Source: Candidatus Rokuibacteriota bacterium
Lineage (GTDB): Bacteria > Methylomirabilota > Methylomirabilia > Rokubacteriales > CSP1-6
NCBI GenBank assembly: GCA_003221695.1
Contig: QHSX01000050.1
Coordinates: forward strand, 1-64,000
Direction: 5' to 3'
DNA length: 64,000 bases
Shown: positions 28,075 through 37,136 of the stretch, in pieces
Position numbering within the stretch: the first letter of the stretch is position 1
How the letters are laid out: each line of letters opens with the position of its first letter
The notes under the pieces: generated by a model
The model's input: the letters and a program-made list of their open reading frames with translations, nothing else
The model's database searches: none
What the model was told of the DNA's origin: nothing
Position numbers and translations under genes: made by a program

Positions 28075-29619
28075 TCATTTCAGCCGGAGGTCCTCGTAGG
28101 GTGCGGAGTACGGGTAGGAGGGAATCAGGGTGAGCGCTGGCTCCTCCGCTCGCGGTCCCACGCCCCGAATGAACCCGTTCTCCCAGATCGGCGCGAACAC
28201 CACGCGCTCGTGGAGGATTCGCTGGATCTGGTGGAGAAGATCCTCACGCTTCCGTCGATCGACCTCTCTCGCCTGGCGCTGGAAAAGATCCTCGACCTCG
28301 GGAAGCACGCCGGACGCATACCTCCCGCTCCGCGTCGCGAGGCCCTCGATGCGGGTGGCGGCGTTTCCACCCGCGGCCTGCACGCCCAGCACGACGCCGC
28401 GGAGCTTCTTCTCCCCCCACGTCGACAAGAAGGCGGCGCGCTCCATCGTTCTGATCCGCGTCCGGATCCCGACGGCGCCGAGGTAACCACCGATCGCCTC
28501 CGCCATCGAGAAGTAGGGCGGGTTGGGCGTGAAGTCACCCGCGTCGAAGCCGTTCGCGTACCCGGCTTCGGCCAGAAGCTGCTTCGCGCGTTTCAAGTCA
28601 TAGGGGTGGGCGTCGATCGGGAGCGCGAACTCCATGTGCCGGGGGACGATGTTGCCAGTCACACCGGCGAAGCCGAGCTGCTCGGCCTCGTTGATCGCCT
28701 GCCGATCGACGGCAAGGCTCGCGGCGAGCCGCACGCGCCTGTCGTGCCACGGCGACCTGGGGTCCCATTGCTCGGTGAAGTCCAGGAAGAAGACCCCGTT
28801 GGTCCGCACGGCGGTGAGCGTGAGCCCGGGCGTCCGCCGCACGTCCTCGGCCACGGGGCCGTTCAGGAAATACGCGATGTCCACCTCGCCACGCTTCAGG
28901 GCGGCCGCGCGCGTCGTCTCGTCGGGGACGCTCTTGATCACCAGGCGCTTGACGCTCGGCGTCTTCCGCCAGTAGGCCTCGAAGGCCTCGAGGACGAGCT
29001 CCACCCCCGGGGTGAAGCTGACAAACCGGTAGGGCCCGGCGCCGATCGGGACCTTCTTGAAGCCGTCGTCGCCGACGCGCTCGACGTACTTCTTCGGCAC
29101 GACCCAGCCCGCGCCGGTCGCGGTCGTCCCGTAGAACGTCATGAAGTCGGGCCATGGCTCCTTGAGCTGAAACCGGACCCGGCGCGCGTCGACGACCTGC
29201 ACCTCCCTGACCTTGTCCTTGAGGAGCTTCGCCGCACCGCCGCGGTAGCGCTCGAAGGAGAACCGGATGTCCTCGGACGTGACGGGATCCCCGTTGTGAA
29301 ACCGGGCCGCCTGGCGCAGCACGAACTCGTAGCTGGTGCCGTCGGGCGACACCGACCATGACTCCGCGAGGCTCGGTGTCGTGAGGCCGGCGGGCATCGG
29401 TTTCACCAGCGCGTCGTGGATCGCGTAGAGGACCATGAACGGGGTGATCGCCGACTCCGTCTCTCCGGGATCGAGCCAGCGCGGGGCGAGGGTGATGTGG
29501 GCGGCCCACACCATCTGACCGTCCGGACCGGCCCCGGCCGCCGCCGCCCTGCCGGGGGCGGTGAGGGTCCAGGTCGCAAGCAGGAGGAGCGCCCCGAGCG
29601 ATTGGATCTGCCGGCTCAT
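28075..29619 (-). CDS. ABC transporter substrate-binding protein (SBP family 5), tandem paralogue
   Basis: 514 aa; YEFVLRQAARFHNGDPVTSEDIRFSFERYRG. Confidence 0.9.
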   Translation of the reverse strand: MSRQIQSLGALLLLATWTLTAPGRAAAAGAGPDGQMVWAAHITLAPRWLDPGETESAITPFMVLYAIHDALVKPMPAGLTTPSLAESWSVSPDGTSYEFVLRQAARFHNGDPVTSEDIRFSFERYRGGAAKLLKDKVREVQVVDARRVRFQLKEPWPDFMTFYGTTATGAGWVVPKKYVERVGDDGFKKVPIGAGPYRFVSFTPGVELVLEAFEAYWRKTPSVKRLVIKSVPDETTRAAALKRGEVDIAYFLNGPVAEDVRRTPGLTLTAVRTNGVFFLDFTEQWDPRSPWHDRRVRLAASLAVDRQAINEAEQLGFAGVTGNIVPRHMEFALPIDAHPYDLKRAKQLLAEAGYANGFDAGDFTPNPPYFSMAEAIGGYLGAVGIRTRIRTMERAAFLSTWGEKKLRGVVLGVQAAGGNAATRIEGLATRSGRYASGVLPEVEDLFQRQAREVDRRKREDLLHQIQRILHERVVFAPIWENGFIRGVGPRAEEPALTLIPSYPYSAPYEDLRLK

Positions 29620-29646
29620 CAGGTGCCTCCCCGGCGCCTCGAGCGG

Positions 29647-30699
29647 CTAGAGGCCCACGCGGCGCAGCGCCAGTTCGATGTTCTCGGGCGCAGGCTTTCG
29701 GGTCCGGGCGTCCACCTCGTGCATGACCTCGACCACCGCCTCGGACACCGGCGTGGGCACGCCGCGGGCGCGGCCCCGGGCCACCACGGAGCCGTTCATG
29801 TGGTCGATCTCCGTCGGCCGGCCCTTGGCCACATCCTGGGCCATCGACGCTCGCCAGTTCACGGGCCTCGCCGACGCCGGGGTGAGCATGCGGTCCAGGG
29901 CGTCGTAGGTCTCGGGCCGCTCGGCGCCCGCCCACTCTGCGGCCTCGGCGCCGTTGAACTTGGGCACGCGATAGCCGAGCGCCAGCCCGACGCGCGCCGA
30001 CTCTGCCGCAAGGTGGATCGTGATGGTGCGCCCGCCCTCGCTTGAGGCGATCTCGAGCGAGCCGAGCCCGGACATGGCCTGAACCGGGTTGCCCATGGCG
30101 TTCGCGCAGAGCTTCGCCCACCGCTCACCCCAGAGGTTGTCGGTGACCTGAGCGCCGTCGATCACCGAGAGCATCGCCGCCAGCGCGGTCGCGCGCGGGG
30201 TGACCCGCCCGTCGTGCTCGCCGACCCGGAAGACGTCGTGTCCCTTGCTCTGGCCCTTTTCCAGGCCGCGCTCCACCTGGCCGGGCTTCCACAGCGCCAC
30301 GCCGATCTTGGACATCACCAGCCCCACCGCCCGCGAGGCGCCGGCGATCGCCGCCACCATTGGATCCGGCCAGCAGTTCTGCGCCGCGACGACGTAGCCG
30401 TCAGATGCCAAGTGTCGGAGCGCGAGCTGGGTCGCCCACGGCGTGTCGTAGACCTTCATGGCGACGAACGCGATCTCGTAATCGTGGTCCAGGCGGGCCG
30501 CTTCGTGGAGATGGACCGCCGAGGGTCGCGCCTCGAACGGCTCGTGCGGTCCCGTCACCGAGATCCCGCGCTCGCGGATCGTCTCGACCTGGTCGGCCCA
30601 CGGATCGACGAGCGTCACGTCGTGCCCGGCACGCGACAGGAACGCCCCGAGGTAGCTGCCGATGGCGCCCGCGCCGACGAAGAGCAGCTTCTTGCCCAT
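29647..30699 (-). CDS. Ketopantoate reductase-family (ApbA/PanE-like) oxidoreductase
   Basis: LLFVGAGAIGSYLGAFLSRAGHDVTLVDPW; 350 aa. Confidence 0.85.
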   Translation of the reverse strand: MGKKLLFVGAGAIGSYLGAFLSRAGHDVTLVDPWADQVETIRERGISVTGPHEPFEARPSAVHLHEAARLDHDYEIAFVAMKVYDTPWATQLALRHLASDGYVVAAQNCWPDPMVAAIAGASRAVGLVMSKIGVALWKPGQVERGLEKGQSKGHDVFRVGEHDGRVTPRATALAAMLSVIDGAQVTDNLWGERWAKLCANAMGNPVQAMSGLGSLEIASSEGGRTITIHLAAESARVGLALGYRVPKFNGAEAAEWAGAERPETYDALDRMLTPASARPVNWRASMAQDVAKGRPTEIDHMNGSVVARGRARGVPTPVSEAVVEVMHEVDARTRKPAPENIELALRRVGL

Positions 30700-30727
30700 G
30701 GTGTCCGTTCTCCTCAGTGAGATCGTT

Positions 30728-31522
30728 TCATCCGCGCGTGATGCGAGACAGGCCCGGCAGACGGCCCAGAAAGTTGCCGCTCACGCCGCCGTCGACGACG
30801 AGATCGTGGCCGTTGACGTAGCGCGCATCGGGGCCGAGCAAGAACGCGATGACGTCGGCCACGTCGTCGGGTGTCGCCACCCGCCCGAGCGGGACGAGCG
30901 CGTCGCGCTCGGCGGCGATCCGCGGGTCGGCGTACACCTTCGCGGTCATGCCGGTGCGTACCATGCCGGGCGAGAGCGTGTTGACACGGATGCCATCGGG
31001 CCCGAGCTCCTGAGCCAGCACCTGCACCAGCATGATGAGGGCCGCCTTGCTCGGCCCGTACGCGCCGAGGTTCGCGTGCGGATTGCTCCCGGACATCGAC
31101 GCGACGGCCACGATCGCGCCGCGCGCGGCCTTGAGCGCGGGGTGGGCCGCCTTGGCCAGGAGCCAGGTCGCGCGCGTGTTCACGGCGAAGACGCGGTCCC
31201 AGTCATCGACGGAGTATTGCAGGAGCGCCCCCGGCCGGTTGATCCCGGCGTTGCTCACGAGCCCGTCGAGGCCGCCGAAGCGGCCGACCGCCTCGGCGAC
31301 GACCTGCGCCGGCGCGTCGGCGCTCCCCATGTCGGCGTGCAGGGCAAGGGCCTCGGCGTCGAGCTTCCCGAGGTCCTCGATCAGGCTGTCGAGCTCGCGC
31401 AACGGAACAAAGTCGACCGCCGCGATCTTCGCCGCCTGGCCGCGCGCTCGGGCGTCGCGGGCCAGGCGCAGACACGTCGCCCGTCCGATCCCGCTGGCCG
31501 CTCCAGTCACCAGGACGCGCAT
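30728..31522 (-). CDS. SDR-family oxidoreductase
   Basis: VLVTGAASGIGRATCLRLA; YGPSKAALIMLVQVLAQELGPDGIRVNTLSPG. Confidence 0.9.
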   Translation of the reverse strand: MRVLVTGAASGIGRATCLRLARDARARGQAAKIAAVDFVPLRELDSLIEDLGKLDAEALALHADMGSADAPAQVVAEAVGRFGGLDGLVSNAGINRPGALLQYSVDDWDRVFAVNTRATWLLAKAAHPALKAARGAIVAVASMSGSNPHANLGAYGPSKAALIMLVQVLAQELGPDGIRVNTLSPGMVRTGMTAKVYADPRIAAERDALVPLGRVATPDDVADVIAFLLGPDARYVNGHDLVVDGGVSGNFLGRLPGLSRITRG

Positions 31523-31826
31523 GCAGCCCCCATTGGGGCGCAGTGTAACCCGGCTTGAGGACGCACTGAAACACCCTCTGGCGACGCGCTCCCGGCGCCG
31601 CAGTCGACCTCAACCCAGGGGTCGGCAGCTCGGGGTGTCGTTGGGGTGTAGATTTCCGGAATTTGGGAACTTCCCCCGCCAGTTTCAGGGATCTACCCAA
31701 TCGCCGTACACCTCTACACGGGAGAGGGTCTGCCTGATTTGACTCCCACCACCCTTGACGGAGTGTTATTGGGGCTCTAACCCATAGATCCCACTGCCAC
31801 ACATGCGGGCGCGGGGAGGGACGAAC

Positions 31827-33860
31827 ATGAGGCACCGTGTCTCGATCCTTTTGGCGGCATTCCTCGCGGCGATCTTCGTCTTCTCGCTCGACGATGGGAG
31901 GGCCTCGGCGTCCCACACCTGCGCCGCCGGCCCCTCGGTCTGCGGCCAGAACAGCGGGCTCGTCCCGTTCCACAAGGACGCCATCCTCGCGTCATTGATA
32001 TGGCCTAATGCCAAGACGGGATGTCCCAAGATGGCGATCTGGATGCGACCTTCCGAATACAAGCCCAAAGACTATTTGAACCCGACGCTGGGCGGCGTGT
32101 TTTCAGGATTCAACCCGAAATACCTGGAGCTCGTCCAGGGAGGCTTTGGGCTCACCCAGCTGGATCGGAGCGGCTGGTCACGCTACGCCCCCGACCTCGA
32201 GCGCGAGAATGCCCAACTGATTGACGTGTGCGGGCTCCAAGAGTCGATCGACTCGGAAAAGTTCACGAAGGCGAGCATCGCGACGCTCACGGATGCGGAC
32301 ATCGCCCTCACGGACCCGTTCTTCCAGGACGCCGGCTACTCCAGGGGGCTTAGCTACAACCTCTTCTGCATGGGCCAAGAGGCGGGGATCGACGGTCGCC
32401 TGTACGTCTTCGGCCTGCACGACAAGGGCGGGAACAACGGAGGCAGAAAGGTCAACATCTTCGATTCCAAGACTGAACAATGGGTCTGGAGGGGTACGAC
32501 CTGTGTCAGATCCGGATGGGAGACTGATCCCACCGGTACGATCCCCCCGCACTGCGACCCTCTCGACGAGACCAACACCGATCCCCCGCTCGCATCCGAT
32601 ATGAAGTATCAGCGCTGGTATCCGACCACCGTCACGCTCCCCGACGGCCGAATCCTGATCCTCTCCGGGACGGATCAGGACACGAGCGTCGGGGACGCCT
32701 TGGCTTCCCGCACGAAGGTCCGTCAGCCTGTGCCCGAGGTTTACGATCCCAGGACGGATAAGACGGTCGCGCTGGAAAACGCACGAAAGCTCCTCCCGAT
32801 GTATCCGCGGGCCTTCGTCGTCCAGACGGGCCCGGGAAAGAACGATTGGAAAGTGGCCGTGACGGCCGAGGTCGATCCCGAGCGCCCGCTGCCCGGGCAG
32901 CCGGGAGGCCCGAACATCCGCGGCTACGATCCCTTCTTCTATATCGGGAACACCCATCTGCTCGACGTCCAGGCTGCGCTGACCGACCCGAACATCCACG
33001 TGCCCGCAAGCAACCACTGGACCCACGTGGCCAAGGCCCTGAATGCTCACGAAGGGGCGGCGAGCGCGTTGAAGGTGAGGATCTTCGCCGACGGCACGTG
33101 GTCGCAAGAAGTGTTCTCGTTCGGCGGGGACAACGGCTCGGGCTCTGACGAGGTCGGGATGGTCGAGAAGATCAATTTCTCCGACCCGATTCCCGCGTGG
33201 CAGCGGCTCAGCGATCTCGTCCTGCCGGCGACCCAGAACAACATGGTGATCCTCCCGGATGGCAAGCTGCTCGTGGTGGGTGGCCGCGGGGCGGGTGTGA
33301 ACACCCTCCACTATCAGATGTTCGACCCGGCTGACGGGAGCAGGACAGACCTCATCGAGTCTTCCGTTCCACGGCACGATCATTCGACGGCGCTTCTTCA
33401 ACCAAACGGCGGCGTGTGGGTGATGGGGGGGAACCGGGTCCAGTTGATCCCGGGGGGCAACGAAAACCTGGCGATCCCCGTCACCGAGTTCTATCAGCCC
33501 CCGTACTTCTTCAAGGGGCCGCGGCCGGTCATCGAGAAGACGCCGTACAGGCTCCACTACGGAAAGACCTTCAAGCTGCGCGTGTCGCGCGGGGAGATCG
33601 GGTCGGTCGCGATCCTCCGGACCGGGCCGGTCACACACAACTGGACGTGGGGCAACCGGTACGTCGAGCTGCCGTTCGAAGCGGGCGAACACGGGCGCCT
33701 GGACGTCATGGCGCCACCGCTACCGGGCCTGGCGATCGCCGGCGACTACCTGCTGTTCGTGGTGAACAAGGACGGCGTCCCCAGCGAAGGCAAGCATATC
33801 CGACTGAGGCCCTCCGACGAACAGCTGGAGGACGAGGACGACCACGACCACGGCGCCTAG
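31827..33860 (+). CDS. Galactose-oxidase-like kelch/DUF1929-type secreted protein
   Basis: Signal peptide MRHRVSILLAAFLAAIFVFSL; MVILPDGKLLVVGGRG, HDHSTALLQPNGGVWVMGGN, FYQPPYFFKGPRPVI. Confidence 0.8.
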   Translation: MRHRVSILLAAFLAAIFVFSLDDGRASASHTCAAGPSVCGQNSGLVPFHKDAILASLIWPNAKTGCPKMAIWMRPSEYKPKDYLNPTLGGVFSGFNPKYLELVQGGFGLTQLDRSGWSRYAPDLERENAQLIDVCGLQESIDSEKFTKASIATLTDADIALTDPFFQDAGYSRGLSYNLFCMGQEAGIDGRLYVFGLHDKGGNNGGRKVNIFDSKTEQWVWRGTTCVRSGWETDPTGTIPPHCDPLDETNTDPPLASDMKYQRWYPTTVTLPDGRILILSGTDQDTSVGDALASRTKVRQPVPEVYDPRTDKTVALENARKLLPMYPRAFVVQTGPGKNDWKVAVTAEVDPERPLPGQPGGPNIRGYDPFFYIGNTHLLDVQAALTDPNIHVPASNHWTHVAKALNAHEGAASALKVRIFADGTWSQEVFSFGGDNGSGSDEVGMVEKINFSDPIPAWQRLSDLVLPATQNNMVILPDGKLLVVGGRGAGVNTLHYQMFDPADGSRTDLIESSVPRHDHSTALLQPNGGVWVMGGNRVQLIPGGNENLAIPVTEFYQPPYFFKGPRPVIEKTPYRLHYGKTFKLRVSRGEIGSVAILRTGPVTHNWTWGNRYVELPFEAGEHGRLDVMAPPLPGLAIAGDYLLFVVNKDGVPSEGKHIRLRPSDEQLEDEDDHDHGA

Positions 33861-33924
33861 GACGCCGATCGTTCTCCTGTCGATCCTGATCTCCGCCACG
33901 GTAGGTCAAGGCGCCGAGTACAAG

Positions 33925-34854
33925 GTGACGCTGCAGTTGGGCCTCCAGGAGCACGCCGCATATATTCCGGACGACAATCCACTGACATCCGAGAAGATTG
34001 CGCTCGGCAAGCAGTTCTTCTGGGACAAGCGCTGGTCCCGAAACGGCACGGTTGCGTGCGTGAGCTGTCACGACCCCAACCATGGTTGGGCTGACCCCCG
34101 CCAGTTTTCACTCACCTTCGAAGGAAAGCGGACGGGCCGCCACGCGTCAACGCTCCTCAATAGGCTGTTCAGCGATCGTCAGCACTGGACGGGGGAGCGT
34201 ACATCGTTGGAGGACCAAGCGATGAACGCCCGCGACCAGAGCCCCGAGCTGGTGGTCGAGCACCTCGGGGCAGTCCCCGCCTATCAAAAGCAGTTTCGCA
34301 AGGTCTTCGGGACCGACCTGAACGCCGAGGGCGTCGCCAAGGCGATTGCCGCCTATGTGCGGACGATTCTTTCGGGCAACTCGCCCTACGACCGATTCCA
34401 GGCCGGGGACACGGACGCCCTCTCTCCGGCTGCCCGGCGCGGTCTACGCCACTTCGAGGGCAGGTCCCACGGAAGAGGATGTATAGGCTGCCACGCTGGC
34501 TTCAACTTCACCGACGAGGGCTACTACAACATCGGGGTTGGGATGGACCGAGAGGATCCCGACTTAGGCCGGTACACCTTCACAAGAAGGGAGGCCGACA
34601 AGGGAGCGTTCAAGGCGCCCACGCTCCGCGATGTGGCGAGGCGTCCGCCGTATATGCACGACGGGAGCATGAAGACTCTCGAGGACGTCGTCGCCTTTTA
34701 CAACAAAGGCGGCCACAGGAACCCCTGGCTCTCGCCATTGATTCAGCCCCTCAACCTGTCTGCTTCTGAGCAGGCGGATCTCGTCGCGTTTCTCGAAGCG
34801 CTCACCGGTGAGGTCGCGCCGGAGGTTACTAGCCCGCCCACGTTGCCTCAGTAA
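33925..34854 (+). CDS. Di-heme cytochrome c peroxidase/MauG-family protein (start uncertain)
   Basis: VACVSCHDPNHGWADPRQFS and GCIGCHAGFNFTDEGYYNIGVGMDREDPDLGR; FKAPTLRDVARRPPYMHDGSMKTLEDVVAFYNKGG. Confidence 0.88.
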   Translation: MTLQLGLQEHAAYIPDDNPLTSEKIALGKQFFWDKRWSRNGTVACVSCHDPNHGWADPRQFSLTFEGKRTGRHASTLLNRLFSDRQHWTGERTSLEDQAMNARDQSPELVVEHLGAVPAYQKQFRKVFGTDLNAEGVAKAIAAYVRTILSGNSPYDRFQAGDTDALSPAARRGLRHFEGRSHGRGCIGCHAGFNFTDEGYYNIGVGMDREDPDLGRYTFTRREADKGAFKAPTLRDVARRPPYMHDGSMKTLEDVVAFYNKGGHRNPWLSPLIQPLNLSASEQADLVAFLEALTGEVAPEVTSPPTLPQ

Positions 34855-34864
34855 GCGCCTTCGT

Positions 34865-36007
34865 TCAGCGGATGAAGCCGTAGAACCTGCCCGCGTTCTC
34901 GCAGACGACCTTCTGTCGGACGTCGGCCGGCAGGTGCCCGAGCTCACGCTGGATGACCTCACGGGAGTCGGGCCAGACGCCGTCGGGGTGCGGGAAGTCC
35001 GAGCCCCACATGACGTTGTCGACCCCGATCTCGTCGAGCAGCTTGATGCCGACGCGATCCGTCTGGTAGGTCGCCCGGCACTGACGGCGCCAATAATCGC
35101 TCGGCCGCGTGCGGAGGCCGAGGTCCTTGAACTGGTCCTCCCATTCCGCGTCCATGCGCTCGAGGATGTAGGGGATCCAGCCGATGCCGCTCTCGCCGAT
35201 GACAATCCGCAGTGTCGGGTACCGCTCGAGCACGCCACCAAAGATCAACGACATGAGGATCGTCGCCATGTGGATCTGGAAGCCGCTGATGTGGACGGCG
35301 TGCGCGACCCGCCCGAGGGGCGGTGGGAGCTTCGTGAAATCGGGCCGCTGGCCGCCGATCGTGTGGAAGTGAAGGGGCAGGCGCGCCTCGTTGACGACGT
35401 CCCAGAACGGAGTCCACTGCGGGTCCCAGAGCGGCGGCATGTCGGGCGAGTTGGCGACGTCGAGGCCGCGGACGCCGCCGCGCTTGAGGACCCGCGTCAC
35501 TTCGTCCACCGCTGCCTCCACCGGCTGGTTGGGGATGGACGCGAGCCCCGCGTAGCGGTCGGGATGGGTGTGACAGAAGTCGGCGAGCCACTCGTTGTAG
35601 ATGCGCATGACCTCGACGGCGGCCTCGGAGTCCTCCAGGCGCCGCGTCGTGCCGAGGATCCCGTAGAGCACCTCGGCCTGGACGCCGTCGCGGTCCTGGT
35701 CCCGGAGGCGCAGCTCGGGGTCGGTGAGGCGGCGGATGCCGCGCTTGCCGTCGTCGTAGAGCCCGGTCGCGGCCATGCGATCGGAACGGTGGATCTGGCC
35801 GGGGATGTACTCGCGCCCGGCCGACCCCATGCCGTTCACGAGCCCGAGCGTCGCCCCTCTCGTTGTCACCCACAGGGGCCCCTTCGGCCCGTCGGTGACG
35901 TAGGGCATGCGCTCGCGCAGGGCTTCCGTGGCGTTCGCCGTGAAGAGATCAGGCGGCAGCCAGCAGAGATCGATGTGGCAGTCGGCCGAGATCCTCTCGT
36001 ATCGCAT
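34865..36007 (-). CDS. Amidohydrolase-family protein (ACMSD-like)
   Basis: 380 aa; ADCHIDLCWLPPDLF, IGESGIGWIPYILERMDAEWEDQFKDL, MWGSDFPHPDGVWPDS. Confidence 0.85.
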   Translation of the reverse strand: MRYERISADCHIDLCWLPPDLFTANATEALRERMPYVTDGPKGPLWVTTRGATLGLVNGMGSAGREYIPGQIHRSDRMAATGLYDDGKRGIRRLTDPELRLRDQDRDGVQAEVLYGILGTTRRLEDSEAAVEVMRIYNEWLADFCHTHPDRYAGLASIPNQPVEAAVDEVTRVLKRGGVRGLDVANSPDMPPLWDPQWTPFWDVVNEARLPLHFHTIGGQRPDFTKLPPPLGRVAHAVHISGFQIHMATILMSLIFGGVLERYPTLRIVIGESGIGWIPYILERMDAEWEDQFKDLGLRTRPSDYWRRQCRATYQTDRVGIKLLDEIGVDNVMWGSDFPHPDGVWPDSREVIQRELGHLPADVRQKVVCENAGRFYGFIR

Positions 36008-36022
36008 CGTGCGCCTCCTCCG

Positions 36023-37087
36023 TCAGGAGCGAAACCGGGGGATGACCTCGCGGGCGAACAGCTCCATCGAGCGCCGCACACGCTCCTGGGGGAGGCCGCC
36101 GAAGTTCATCCAGCAGAGCGTCTCGCCGACGCCGAGACGGCGCAGCTCGTCGATCTTCTCGGCGACCGTGTCGGGGGCGCCGAAGGCCAGGGTTTCGGCG
36201 ACGAGCTGGTCCCAGGTGATCTTCCCCAGGCGCTCCGCCATGGCGCGGAACCCCGGCTGGAGCAGCGGGTGCACGCGCTCGATCCGCTCGGGGATCAGGA
36301 AGCGCCGCAGAGCCTCCTGATACCAGAGCTCGGCGTCCTTCGCCTCGGCCAGCGCTTCGGCGTCGGTCGGCGCGACGTAGATGTGGCGCGAGACTCCCCA
36401 GCGGCTCAACAGGCCCGCGATCTCGGCGTCGTTCCGGCCCGCCTTTCGGCACGCCCTCACGTAGGTGTCGCGTTGCTGGACAAGCTGGTCGATCGGTCCC
36501 CGCAAGAGCGAGTTGAGCATCGGCAGCCCACGGAGCGCGGTGGCCTCGATCGTGTCGGGACTCACGCACACCACGTAGAGCGGGGGATGGGGCCGCTGCA
36601 GGGGCTTGGGGATCACCCGGACCTCGGGGATCGTGTAGTGGCGGCCCTCGTAGGCGAAGCGCTCCAGGGTCCACGCGCGGATCAGGATCCCGAGGGCCTC
36701 CTCGAAGCGCTCACGGCTCTCGATCTGGGGGACGCGATAGCCCTCGAACTCGACCGGGCGGTTGCCGCGTCCCACCCCGACGTCCAGACGTCCGCCGCTC
36801 AGGATATCGACCATCGCGAGCTCTTCGGCGAGCCGGACCGGATCGTGGAAGGGGAGGATCGCGGCGGCCAGGCCGATCCGCACGCGCCGGGTCCGCATGG
36901 CGGCGGCGGCCGCCAGGACCGCCGGCGAGACCGAGAGACCGTACTCGATGAAGTGGTGCTCGGTGAGCCAGAGGCTGTCGAAGCCGAGCTCTTCCGTCCA
37001 CGCCATCTGCTCGATCTCGCGCCGGAAGACGTCGGCATGGCTGAGGGCCGGGGGCGCCTGGAGGAAGTAGTAGGTTCCGAAGCGCAT
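36023..37087 (-). CDS. LLM-class flavin-dependent oxidoreductase
   Basis: EELGFDSLWLTEHHFIEYG, GGRLDVGVGRGNRPVEFEGYRVP. Confidence 0.88.
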   Translation of the reverse strand: MRFGTYYFLQAPPALSHADVFRREIEQMAWTEELGFDSLWLTEHHFIEYGLSVSPAVLAAAAAMRTRRVRIGLAAAILPFHDPVRLAEELAMVDILSGGRLDVGVGRGNRPVEFEGYRVPQIESRERFEEALGILIRAWTLERFAYEGRHYTIPEVRVIPKPLQRPHPPLYVVCVSPDTIEATALRGLPMLNSLLRGPIDQLVQQRDTYVRACRKAGRNDAEIAGLLSRWGVSRHIYVAPTDAEALAEAKDAELWYQEALRRFLIPERIERVHPLLQPGFRAMAERLGKITWDQLVAETLAFGAPDTVAEKIDELRRLGVGETLCWMNFGGLPQERVRRSMELFAREVIPRFRS

Positions 37088-37136
37088 CTCTCTCCGGCGC
37101 AGACTCTACCTCAGGAGTAGAATCCGTGCCAACGCC

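Noticed and set aside
31620-31760. Possible solo insertion-sequence end (tgtcgttggggtgtagatttccggaatttgggaacttccc...)
   Set aside because: Superficially like IS21-type termini, but no partner end, target duplication or transposase fragment could be identified by eye.
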